NCBI RefSeq assembly: GCF_030272615.1
Contig: NC_081409.1
Location: 612,621,755 to 612,663,754, forward strand
From: Cryptomeria japonica
Taxonomy: Eukaryota; Streptophyta; Pinopsida; Cupressales; Cupressaceae
Direction of reading: 5' to 3'
DNA: 42,000 nt
Shown: one piece after another, positions 1-10,623 of the stretch
How positions within the stretch are numbered: the first letter of the stretch is position 1
Layout of the letters: every line of letters starts with the position of its first letter
Notes under the pieces: model-generated
What the model saw: only the letters and a program-made list of their open reading frames with translations
Databases searched by the model: none
What the model was told of the DNA's origin: nothing
Position numbers and translations under genes: made by a program

Positions 1-956
1 CAAGTTTTTAGGATCTGAATTATGAAGAATTGGGCTCTATTTATAGGAAAAATGGAGCAATGGATGGTTGAGATTGAGCAATCTCAACAAGGGTTAGGAT
101 TGAATGATTTTCAATCCATGTGAGGGCTTTCAACCCAATCCCAGGATGACAAGTGACCATGTGAGATAGGTTGAGAGAAGAGGGAATAAGCATTAAATGC
201 TTGACATGACCTTGGGAGTTAAGGTCAAGGTTAGTTGAATGAGTAAACTCTTTATTCAAAGAATAAAGCTTTTATCCAATGGATAAACTCTTGTGCAAAA
301 GGCAAAAGAGATAACCATGGTCAAAGCAATAAATGCTTGATGAGACAAGTTGAATTGACCATAAATGGTTATGTAAGAGCCATTAATGGTCATGTAAGAA
401 CCATAAATGGTTTGGAAGACTTTGGAGGTTAAATTGTTGAACACACAAAGCATTAAATGCTTTTCAAAGACTTTGAAGTCTTTGAGAAGTGACTCCAAGT
501 TGCTTAGGAATGTGACAATAATTAGGGAATGGATTAGGCTAATTAGGAAGGGTTTAGAAGAATCTAGAAGGGGGTTGGGTTTGCAAGTGGATTTGGTGGG
601 TGAGGGAAAATAGAATTTTATTAAAATAAAAATTCATTTATTTCAATAAATGTGTGCAAGTTGCATTTATAGGAAAATGCAAGTGGGAGATTTTTAATGA
701 TTTAAATAAATGTTAATTTATTTAAAAGAGGAAAAGGGGGATTTAATTAAATAAATAGATTTTATTCATTTAATTGATTGTGAATTTGGTATAATGAATT
801 AATTAAAATAAATTGAATAATTTATTTAATTAATAGGAGAATGTTTGAAGATGAATTAATTAAATATTAATTTAATTAACTCATGGCTAGTGGATTTTTA
901 ATCAAATAAATAACAAATATTCATTTAATTAAGCTAGACAGATTTATGTGACTACA
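1..956 (-). repeat. 3' LTR of element T (truncated by window start)
   Basis: Bases 1-956 align without gaps to 17249-18204, with about 18 mismatches counted by hand. The block ends ...GACTACA, so on the element strand the LTR begins TGTAGTCA. Only the U3 part is visible: the TATA box lies at 37-45 and the R-U5 part is beyond the left edge. The segment 600-950 is very AT-rich, with TTAATTAA-type repeats. Palindromes of the form AAGCATTAAATGCTT occur at 188-202 and 448-462, with a looser copy at 323-338. Confidence 0.95.
359..410. promoter_or_regulatory. Three CArG boxes in U3 of the 3' LTR
   Basis: This is the copy of the same trio in the left LTR, at 359-368, 380-389 and 401-410, with all three motifs unchanged. 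The block from 358 to 635 is identical between the two LTRs. In this LTR the boxes also lie near the antisense PMD gene, so they could act on both strands. Confidence 0.5.
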
Positions 957-969
957 TTTGCCCATCTTT
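957..969 (-). other. Polypurine tract of element T
   Basis: Directly before the 3' LTR the minus strand reads AAAGATGGGCAAA. It is purine-rich with two interruptions. The position, immediately next to the TGTAGTCA LTR start, is what plus-strand priming needs; the sequence itself is only a moderate match. Confidence 0.5.
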
Positions 970-1368
970 GAGACAGTGCGGTTTATCGCGTCGTTTCAAA
1001 GAAAAAAAAAGGTGTGAAGAAATGCCTCATAAAATGTTGATTTAATGGGTGGTATGCCCCCTCAAGAGATGGGCCGAAATTTTTTGAAAAATCGGGCGAT
1101 CTCTCGAAAAAGAATGAAAATTGGTAGGGTGGTAGAAGAGAAGAAGTTAGCAATGCGAGTGAAAAATAGAAGAAATCGGGTGTAAAATGGAGAAATGGGG
1201 GGCTCGGGAAGTTCACAGGGACCACAGCGGTGAGCAGGGGAAAAGTTAAGGGGACTGCGAAGGGTTTAAATGGGAAGAAAGGGGTAAAAACAAGATCATT
1301 TGTTACCGCAACTAGTGTGAAACCAGAGCTCTGAGATTGACTTTTTAGAGGAGCGAGCATCAGTCAAG

Positions 1369-4233
1369 ATGCCGATACCAGTAGTAGAGCATCGATTCGA
1401 GCGAGTCCGTCAGTTCCAGCGGCTAGACGACTACGGACCAGCAGTACGCAAATTTAAAATTTTAATTTTTATGTATTTTTGTCATGTTTTTTCCTGAGTT
1501 GAAGTTGAGTCGGAACAATAGCGTTGAAACTACGTTTTTGGTGCTATTGTCCAATTAACTAGCGCTATTGTGCCGCAATGACGCTATTGAGGTGTTGTTT
1601 GAGCACTTTTGCAAATTGTAGCGCTATTGTAGGCTAGTTTAGGCATTTTTGATGGATGAGCGCTATTGAGTGCTTTTGTAATGAATCAGCGCTATTGTGT
1701 TGTTGTTCTAGCACTTTTGCAAATTGTAGCGCTATTGTAGGCTAGTTTAGGCGCTTTTGATGGATGAGCGCTATTGAGTGCTTAATTGAGCGCTTTTGTA
1801 ATGAATCAGCGCTATTGTGTTGTTGTTCTAGCGCTTTTGTAGTTTGAGCGCATTTGAATAGCTGATTGAGCACTTTTGTTAGGAGTTCAGCGCTATTGTA
1901 AGTAAGTAGCGCTTTTGTGTGCAAAATAGTGCTTTTGTTTGCATGATAAGGGATGCCCCAGTTTGTGTGATAATCTCCCGATGCCAAAGATTGATGGATA
2001 GGGAGGCAAAATGGGAGTTGTTTTGAACCATAGCAGCCTGATGAGACTTAGGTCATTTTTAGGATAAATGCTTGTTGAAGTCTAGGTTGCCATAATTGCT
2101 TACTTGTTGAGACCCGAAGATATTTGATCAAAGTATCTGTTGATAGTCTAGGTTTAAACTTAAGAAAGTTTGAAACAAAATAACTGATGATGATTGATTG
2201 ATGCCCATGTGTAGGAAGATCTACGCGTGTTGCAGTTACGCGAGAGACATCCAACGACACAGGGGTTGCGGGATCGACTGACAGAGGCTGAGATCGATTG
2301 TATAGCCGCGACTGGGTTATATGATGTGATGCACATGCCCATGATTCAGATGAATCACAGATTGATTACTGCATTAGCAGAGCGTTGGCACAACGAGATG
2401 TGCACTTTTCATCTTGCACAAGGGGAGATGACAGTGACCTTGGAGGATGTGTGGCGCATCCTACGTATTCCGATTCGGGGGGAGCTGGTCACATATGACA
2501 GATCATGGGGGACTCTAGCAGTTCAAAGATTCTTCGATGAGGATGTTTTCATTGATGATGGCTCCATTGCTTGGGAGGAGATCGCTGCTTTATATGAGCC
2601 TTTACCGGCAGTCGTGTCTGACATTGTGGGAGGACTACTGTGTCCTGATAGGCGATCACATGGTCTGGTCGTTGGTTGGGGGCAGGTGATCGAGATGATG
2701 ATTACCGAGGGGACCCAATTTGCTTGGGGGCTGTGCATGCTGGCGCACTTGTATCAGGAGTTACATGAGGTGGTATACCGTGGGAGGGGTTCCTTAGCAG
2801 TGGGAGTGATGCTGCTACATATTTGGGCATGGGAGCACCTACCAGTGACTCAACCAGTGTGTCTCAGGTTTTGAGCAGTGGATCATCCGTATATGTTTAT
2901 GTATAGCGGTATGATGAGTCAGCCCCACCTGGGGAAGTTAGAGTGGTGGCGGTGGGCATTAGATGATCTTGATGCAGTTATATGGAGACCTTACCTAGAG
3001 TGCGAGCCCTGGGATGATGATGCGGAGGCACTGCCGTATGTATTTATGATGCGATTCCTCACTAGGAGGACCTTGTATCATGTGGAGAGATAGGTGCTAG
3101 GGAGAGTGCTGAGACAGTTTGGATGGAAACAAGGACTTCCTAGTGGTTCGGGAGAGTATGCTAGAGTGGTTTGATAGAGGTATGCTTGGGGGCCAGTACT
3201 TCCATATGATCAGGCACTGACAGAGTTTCAGATGCTGCAGGTGAGACCTTAGGGTATACGACCGAGGGTTGTAGATGCAGGGGTATCAGATGAGTATACG
3301 TAGTACATGGTGGCTCATCCGATTCTTCAGATATCAGATCTGACGGAGCCGATGCCCGATTTTGAGGATGATAGGGGGCGAAGACGAAGGAGGAGAGGAG
3401 AGCGAGGACTGATGGCAGTTGGACGAGGTAGAGGAGAGGGTGGAGATGGGGGAGGAGATGATGGAGGAGGAGTGGGGGATGGTGGAGGAGGTGATGGAGG
3501 AGGTAGAGGTGGTGGTGGTTTAGGCTTTCGGGGCCAACGAAGAGGGAGAGGTGGACTGCCACTATGGATATCACATGGACCGTTGATGCAGGGAGGAGTT
3601 AGATTGGGTGGTAGAGGTATGGAGAGGGAGATCTCGATAGACAGAGGGGAGAGAGCCACTAGAGAGGGTGATACAGGTGAGGCCGCCATGGATACAGGGG
3701 AGGGAGCCACTGGAGATCTTAGGGATCATATGATAGTACATTTGCAGACCCGTGTAGAGGATTTGGAGGTGGAGGTTGCAGCTAGAGATGTGCAGCTATT
3801 TGCATGGGAGTCAGAGCTGACTATAGTGCTGCAGGAGAGAGATCAGGCCATGGACAGGGTGATTCAGTTGCAGGAGAGAGTGAGGGTTTTGGAGGGAGCA
3901 CAGGGACATGGGCCATCTGTGGAGGTATTGGTGAGGGAGGTACGAAGAGCATGTGAGGAGGTGGTTTACTGGCGGGGTTTATATGAGCAGGTGGTACCAT
4001 CTAGTCAACGGGCATTGAGCTATTTACAGATGCGACAGACCAGATCAAAGCGATCACAAAGGATGTAGAGCAGTGGGGGTATGACGGGTCCTCTATGGAG
4101 GGATAGATTAGGGGATGCAGGAGTGAGTGGGGGTTTGATGGGGCCTCCACAGAGAGATAGATCAGATGGTGCGGGGACCAGTGGGGGATCAGGTGGCGAT
4201 GGTGGTGCAGCTTCTGGTCAGAGTGGCATCTGA
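1369..4233 (+). pseudogene. Plant mobile domain (PMD) gene carried antisense inside element T, with in-frame stops
   Basis: The PMD is the aminotransferase-like plant domain of the MAIN/MAIL1 family, nuclear proteins linked to meristem maintenance and transposon silencing. Exon 2 (about 2215-4233) encodes recognisable PMD blocks: TFHLAQGEMTVTLEDV with a following LRIP near 2400-2470, HIWAWEHLP near 2820, and GRVLRQFGWKQGLP after 3100. Then come an Arg-rich stretch (about 3380-3410), a Gly-rich linker (3430-3570) and a heptad-rich coiled coil (about 3720-4020). A short exon 1 (1369-1443, starting MPIPVVEHRF) joins in frame if a GTACGC donor at 1444 and the TGTAG acceptor at 2214 are used; the donor is weak. 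One frame is kept for about 2 kb with stops at 2872, 3091, 3172, 3175, 3250, 3301 and 4066 and no frameshift. It looks GC-richer than its surroundings. PMD identity is strong; the exon structure is inferred. Confidence 0.85.
1515..1940 (+). repeat. Array of about 22 GCGCTATTG / GCGCTTTTG motifs (left array)
   Basis: A 10-bp word close to AGCGCTATTG, alternating with AGCGCTTTTG or AGCACTTTTG, recurs every 12-25 bp. Part of the array is also a longer tandem repeat. Copies start at 1581, 1689 and 1809 (108 and 120 bp apart) and share the spacers TGTTGTTGTTCTAG, GCAAATTGTAG and TGATGGATGAG. The array lies in the predicted intron of the PMD gene. The same motif set, in reverse orientation, occurs at 16470-16712 next to the other LTR. 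Confidence 0.85.
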
Positions 4234-6816
4234 GAGAGCATTTTTTGCATATATGTATTTTATCATTGTTTATTTTTGGACTGTATCTTGGATGGCTCTT
4301 GGTAGCCGATATTGTGGACTTCATTGTACTTTGATATATGAGATGATATATATGAGGAGATCCCATATTTTGATGATATGCATTTGTGCAAGATGGTGAT
4401 TGTATGAGTTTATTGCTTAGATGGATATGTATGCATTGATGAGATGATTCTTATATGCATGTTTTTATGATGATTGTTGGATACTGACATAAGAATGTAG
4501 GTTTTATATATGCATGATTTGTTTGATGCATTGTTTTTATGTATGTAATGTCATGATGAGGATGTATGCATAAGGATGATTGATGAACAGGATTTTGGTG
4601 TTTCCTATTTTGATATAATGATGAGATAATGATATGCAATGATGTTAATGCAATGTTTGAATGAATGATGTTATGTATGGTTATGCATCTAGATATTTTT
4701 AAATGAATGTAATATGGATAAACAAAATGTAAAGTACAAATGTTTATATGATAATGTCTAGATGAATGCATATGTATAATGGACATATAAAATGATATGA
4801 ACCAATGTTTTTGGAAACAAATGGTTTTATGATTTTAAATGTTTAAATATGATTAAGTAAAAATGATAATGTGATGATACTACAACTTATGGTTTTAATA
4901 ACTGCACCTTAATGCAATTAAAAAGAGGATAATGAATGCAATGTAAATGAATCTGAAAATGAGCATAATAAGATACTTAATAATGGATGAATGAATGCAC
5001 CTTTCAATTAATGAATAGATAAGTGAATGTATGCAATGATAAAGGATGATAAAATGATAATGGATAACTGATACTAAATAAATGCATAGTAAATGGTTTA
5101 ATACAATCAAGGACAATTTGATCATATGACTCGATTGATGCAATGATGCAAAATGATTTAATGAAGACTAATGTCAATAAACTAAATAAATTATATGTAA
5201 GTTTATTTAAAAATGACATGAATGTACTTAAGGCAAAATGCAACTAAATGTAATGATGATATGATTATGAGGAATGCAAGGTTTTTGAGACTTTGCATGA
5301 TGCATGGATGATGTATCAGAGTACTCGGTCGTGATTGTATTATCCAAGACCAGCTCAATTTTCACATAGCTGTTTCACATTTAACTTTATTCACCAAAAC
5401 AATGAATGAGTGGATGGGCGATAGGCAACGAAATGCAATATATATAAATGAGATGAAATGACGATCCATAGTGCTCTATTTTCATCATTGAGCTTTAAAA
5501 TGTTGGAAGAGAATACAAGCATCTTGACATAATGATTCAAGATGACCTGAGTATTCCTTACATGGATTTTGATATAGCAAGTGAATACAAGTAACTTGAT
5601 ATAATGGGTCAAGTTAACTAGAGTATTGGTTGCGGAACAGACAAGGATCATCTCTAGTTAGGCATGACTTGGATCGTCCTCCTTGATCTTAGGCTGATCA
5701 TATCCTGAGACAAGTTCATACCGTAATAAGAGATAAAACCTTTATCCAATTTGGATGAGGTAGGAGGAACCAAAGGAAGAGCATTGTACCTGCAAACAAT
5801 AGTATATACATAAAGAATAAAGAATATGGATCCTTGGTAATGGTTCATGCTCATATGGTCGAGGTATATGCTGTAGTCAGCAAGCCGTAATGATCTATGA
5901 CTGCATTTTGCATAAGATCACGTAGCTTTGTGAAATTCCCACGTAGACACCATTAGTACGCAGAAGACATACAAACAATGCTGCAAGAACCTGATATGAA
6001 TAACTCACAAATCAACCAAGTATTTGATAGCTTAAACAAAATTTTCTTGTCAAAGAAAAATGTCATCTTGTCTTTGTTTTGGTAAGGAAGGATGCATCCT
6101 TATTGAAGACAGTTTGAGTGTGTGATGTTGATTGTTTGGTTGATTGATGAGTGGTCATTTTTGTGGAGTATATCACAGCGTTTTGCATGGTATCTGCCTA
6201 GATGAATATGTACAATGTGGTGCCATGTTTTTTGTTTGTTTTTTGATGTTTTCCGTTGTTTTTGGATTTTGTGATTTTGAATGTTTTTGGTATTTTGATG
6301 ATTGTTTTGAATGTTTTTGGTATTTTGTGAGACAGTTTTGAATGTTTTTGGTATTTTGTGAGACAATTTTGAATGTTTTTGGTATTTTGTGAGACAGTTT
6401 TGAATGATGAACCCAATGAATCATGAGTAATGTAGAATCCACTTCCATCAACCAGATTAAGGGCATTGCCCCCAAGTTAGACATGACTATGAAAAAGCGG
6501 GATGCAAGACGCATGAAGTACTTTCTCTTTATTGCCGATCAAATAACAAGCCATGGTTTGGACGGAGGGATGTGTGTATGTAATGAATGTGATCGCAACA
6601 AGCCTGAAAGATAATGATGCCATAGTCTTTACGAGTGGCGCCTGTTTGCCAGGTTTTCACCATCGTACTTACCCAAGGTGCCACCGGAGTGTTTGTTCAC
6701 CGTTTGGATGCATGATTTTTCATTACTATTTTGATGTTTTTGTATTTCTTCAAGACATTTTTCTGAATGTTTTTGGTATTTTCTGGTATGTAGGGGAGCC
6801 TGATGCTCTGCACAGC
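4234..6816. other. Non-coding interval between convergent PMD and pol genes of element T
   Basis: The PMD frame ends at 4233 (plus strand) and pol ends at 6817 (minus strand), leaving 2.6 kb between the two convergent 3' ends. The part 4240-5300 is rich in ATGATG/ATGAATG-like words and strongly AT-biased. I see no domain in any of the short open frames. A 31-bp tandem repeat lies at 6272-6408. It probably holds the 3' untranslated regions of both transcripts, but no poly(A) site can be fixed. Confidence 0.6.
6272..6408. repeat. 31-bp tandem repeat, about 4.3 copies
   Basis: The unit GTTTTGAATGTTTTTGGTAT plus TTTGTGAGACA recurs with starts at 6304, 6335, 6366 and 6397. A degenerate first copy lies at about 6272. 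A single isolated copy of the core GAATGTTTTTGGTATTTT occurs near 6767. The open frames across it are repeat artefacts. Confidence 0.9.
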
Positions 6817-8214
6817 TTAGGTATAAAACCGTTTGAGGTGCATGCTGTTGATTGGATCTATGAGCGGTTCTCCTTCTGAAGTAGCCAACTGATATGCCCC
6901 AGACCCAAATACAACAGTGATAACATATGGACCCAACCAGTTTGATTCAAAATTTCCCTGATGTTCTCTATTTGGTTGGTTGCGAGGATTCTCTCAGAGA
7001 ACAAGATCACCTACCTCAAATGTACAAGGTCTAACTCGGTGATTGTAGCTTCTGCTCATGCGTTGCTGATAGGCCTTGAGATGGTTGTATGCAGCTTGTC
7101 GCTTCTCATCAAGTAGCTCTAAGTCCTGAAGACGTGAGACTTTGTATGCTTCATCATCAATGAGGTTATGCAAGGAAACTTGTAGGGATGGTATCTCGAC
7201 CTCAATAGGTAAGATAGCTTCCGCACCATAGACCAGTGAGTAAGGAGTTGCGCCTGTAGGGGTTCAAATGCTAGTTCGATATGCCCATAGTGCTGGATTC
7301 AGTTGAACATGCCAATCACGACCAACATCATTAACTATCTTCTTAAGGATTCTCAATATGTTCTTGTTTGATGCTTCGGCCTGACCATTGCCTTGTGGGT
7401 AATAGGGAGTGGAAAAGCGGTGTTGGATGTGAAATTTCTCACAGAGTTCACAGACATCCTGATTTTTGAAAGGAAAACCATTATCTGTGATGATGGACAT
7501 GGGTACACCATACTGACAGATGATGTAATTGAGGATGAATGAGGCGATCTTCTTGCCGGTGACTTGGGTAAGTGGAACAACTTCGATCCACTTTGTGAAA
7601 TATTCGGTGGTGGTAATGATGAATTTGTGGCCGTTGGATGAAGACAGATGGATTTTACCCACAAGGTCAAGTCCCCATTGACAAAAAGGCCATGGTGTCA
7701 TGATTGGTTGCAATTCCTATGCCAGTGCATGTATCAGGTCTCCATGAACTTGGCATTTTTTGCACTTCTTGACAAAGTAGTAGGAGTCTTTTTCCATAGA
7801 TGGCCAATAGTATCCATTGCGCAGGAGTTTCTTGGCTAGTGACGGGCCACTTGAGTGAGTCCCACAAATTCCTTCATGTACTTCTTCCAAGGCCTTTGTT
7901 ATCTCATCTTGTTCCAAGCATCGAAGGAGAGTACCATCAAGACTGCATCGGTATAGGGTTTCAACAATAATGGTATATCGAGCAGTTTGGCGAATAAAGG
8001 TTTTTCGTTGGTTATTTGATTGGTTAGGAGGGAGTGTGTGATCATGGAGGTAAGTGTAGAATTCATCGTACCATGGGGATTCAGAACCGACAAGGCGACA
8101 TATCATCTCGGATTTGGGGATATCGTAAGTGGAAATCCAAAGCTGTTCGACCAAGAACTCATAGCGGGTTGAATTTTTTGGAAGATCTAGGAGAGATGCA
8201 ATAGTAGCCATAGC
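6817..8214 (-). pseudogene. Integrase of element T
   Basis: Integrase inserts the cDNA into the genome. From right to left are the H...H...CKKC zinc finger (about 7730-8000) and the catalytic core, with Asp in GLDLVGKI (near 7667), Asp in ITDNGF (near 7494) and Glu in GQAEASN (near 7374). The C-terminal part carries a GPY-type segment (NWLGPYVITVVFGSGAYQL, about 6875-6935), and the protein ends in HLKRFYT and TAA at 6817-6819. All three catalytic residues are present. In-frame stops occur at about 7714 (TAG), 7261 (TGA) and 6964 (TGA, where Arg is expected). It shares one frame with the rest of pol. Confidence 0.92.
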
Positions 8215-8601
8215 ATCAATGACTCGATTCTAATCTCTTGGTATCTGCTCAAAGGTGATAGTAAGAAATGATGCTTTTAGAGTGTCCACCATTTGCTTTT
8301 ATGGCATGAGTTTATCATCCTTGGTCTGATATTCATCCGTTGCTTGTCGAATGACTAGTTGTGAGTCGCCATATACTTGTAGTTCATGTAATTTCCATTA
8401 TATGGTGAGGCTGAGTCCTGTGATCAAAGCCTCATATTCAGCTATGTTGTTTGTGCATGGAAATGCAAGCCTGCAAGACTTCGGGATGCTGTCACCTTGA
8501 GGTGTGATAAACAGAATACCTGCCCCTGAGCCATGCCTAGTGTATGAACCATCAAAGTATAACTTCCATGGTTGTACTTCAGTGATCATGAAGATCTCTT
8601 C
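8215..8601 (-). pseudogene. Second (archaeal-type) RNase H domain of element T
   Basis: After the normal RNase H comes another RNase H fold: LYFDGSYTRHGSGAGI with the first catalytic Asp, then NNIAEYEALITGL with the conserved Glu, then YGDSQLVIRQ with the next Asp (just after a TAA at 8395). Such a dual RNase H is a marker of the Tat lineage. Three further nonsense codons lie in this stretch (8395 TAA, near 8300 TAA, near 8230 TAG). Same frame as the neighbouring parts of pol. Confidence 0.88.
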
Positions 8602-10623
8602 ATCTCAAAAATTGGAAATGAGAGGATGATTGCCTATGAGGGGTGCATCGGCCAACTTATCTGCAATAACTTGCCCTTTGATAGCCTTACGGTCCACATA
8701 CTTGATGTCAAACTCACTGAGAATCATTACCCATTTGGCCAAGCGACCTGTCAATGCTACTTTGCTGAGTAAGTACTTAAGTGGATCAATCTTTGCAATG
8801 AGTTGTACTTTATGTGTTAATAGATAGTGCCTTAGTTTAGTGGCTGCCAAAATTACTGCTAGGCAAGCTCGCTCAATAGGGGTGTAATTGAGTTCATAGC
8901 CAACCAGTGTTTGAGAAATGTAGTAAACAACACACTCTTTCCCTTCTGCATTGTGTTGTGCCAATAGTACTCCCAAAGCTGTATTAGTTGCTAAAATATA
9001 GAGTAATAGAGGCCTACTCGGATCTGGTGGGATCAACAATGGTGTATTCATAAGATAATCTTTAAGCATCTGGAATGCTTGCTGACATCTAACATCCCAC
9101 TAAAATTGGATGTTCTTGTGTAGCAGGTGTGTAAATGGGTGACACTTATCTGCCAGTTGTGCAATGAATCTGCGGATAGATTGGAGCCATCCTTGTAGTG
9201 TCCTCAGTTGACTGATGTTCTTTGGGGGTGGCATTTCCATGATTGCCTTGACCTTTGCTGGGTCAACCTCAATGCCTTTGCTTGAGACAATGTATCCTAG
9301 AAGTTTCTCGGAGGTTACTCCAAAGACATATTTCTTTGGGTTGAGTCGAACATGATATTGTTCTAATCTATCAAAGATTTTCTCCAAAATGTCTAGATGA
9401 CCTTCTCTGGTGAGTGATTTTGCTAGTAAGTCATCCACATAATCTTCCATTATAGTATGCATCATATCATGAAAGATAGTAGTCATTGCTCGTTGATAGG
9501 TTGCTCCTACATTCTTTAGACCAAAAGGCATTACGTTCCAACAGTATGCGCCCCATGGACATGTAAAGGCTGTCTTGTGTTGATCTTCTGGTGCAATTTT
9601 TATCTGATTGTATCCTGAAAAGCCATCCATGAGTGAAAGCATGGCATGTCCTACTGTTAGGTCTACTATGATGTTGATATTTGGTAGGGGGAAGTCATCC
9701 TTGGGACATGCTCTGTTCAGATCTTTGAAGTCAGTACAGATACAGATGCCCCCATTTGGTTTGCCGACAGGCACAATGTTGGATATCCAATCCGTGTAAT
9801 CAATGGGTCTAATGAAGCCGACATCCAGGAGTTTCTTAAGTTCTTCTTTGACGAGGACGACAATCTGAGGATGCATCTTGCAAAGCTTCCGTTTGACAGG
9901 CTTAGCTCCTTCTGCTACTATGAGGTGATGCATGACCAAATCCGGATCAAGGCCAGGCATGTCTACATATAACCATGCAAAATTAATCTGGCACCTCTGG
10001 AAGAACTTGACAAACTTGGGCTGTTCCTCTGGAGTCAAAAGAGATGCCAAATGTATGTGGTGAGGAGTGTCAGAGTCCCCACGTTGTATTCTTGTGTTTC
10101 CTCGATCAGAATCGTTGATCTTTCCTACTGTGTACAAAGGGGGAAGGATGTCAAACCTTTCATCCTTGGGCACCTCAGAGAGGTTTTCACCATTGGATAC
10201 GCTCTTTCTTTTTACTTTTGTGGGATCAAATAGTGCCACAGTGTGGTTTTCACTAGAAGATCCACGTTTTGTTGTTATATTTTTGTAGCTGAAAGGTTTG
10301 GCATCCACCCCAAAGTATGCTGCACTATTGAGTTCTATGGCGAATCCAGCTTTATGATCCCCACTTGGGATGTTATCCTGTAATTCCAAGAAGTCAATGA
10401 TTGCCTCATTATTTTGGAAATGATCAAGGCATGGGGGTGTAGGTTGGTTCCACTCGATGAATTTGGGATGGATAATTGGCATTATCTCATCAATCTGGTT
10501 AAGTTCATGAGATGTTTCAGTGAGGGTTAAGACATTATGAGTAAGGTCGTCGATGGTACTCTCCTTGTCAGAATCGGGCACAGGATGTGACATAGGGTCT
10601 GTGGAAGATGATTCCAGTTCAGG
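8602..10623 (-). pseudogene. Reverse transcriptase and RNase H of element T
   Basis: RT copies the genomic RNA and RNase H degrades it. Seen are KLLDVGFIRPI, SNIVPVGKPNGG, the DFKDLNRACPKDDFPLP block, MPFGLKNVGATYQRAM and the catalytic YVDD (9430-9441). Then follows the connection and an RNase H segment with an ILATNTALGVLL block. The usual Asp in that block reads as Asn, from what looks like a DAT/DAS start, so RNase H may be inactive. The long open stretch 9100-10593 is 497 codons. It is separated from the RNase H part by a TAG at 9097; another TGA lies at 8602. Confidence 0.93.

Noticed and set aside
41-259. 72-codon minus-strand open frame, repeated at 17289-17507
   Set aside because: It lies in U3 of the LTR, upstream of the TATA box and start; it is duplicated only because LTRs are copies. 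No domain.
407-613. 68-codon plus-strand open frame identical in both LTRs (17655-17861)
   Set aside because: Identity follows from the identical LTR block; composition is low in complexity and no domain is seen.
1515-1940. Regular short repeats resembling a CRISPR array
   Set aside because: The words are only about 10 bp, spacing is irregular, spacers are themselves repeated, and the context is a plant retrotransposon.
3161-3710. Pro- and Leu-rich minus-strand open frames opposite the PMD gene
   Set aside because: They are the antisense of the Gly/Arg-rich coding region, a usual artefact of GGN codons.
1369-4233. PMD as an ordinary host gene that element T happened to land beside
   Set aside because: It lies between pol and the 3' LTR, inside the LTR pair, and shares the motif array with the leader of the element, so it belongs to the element.
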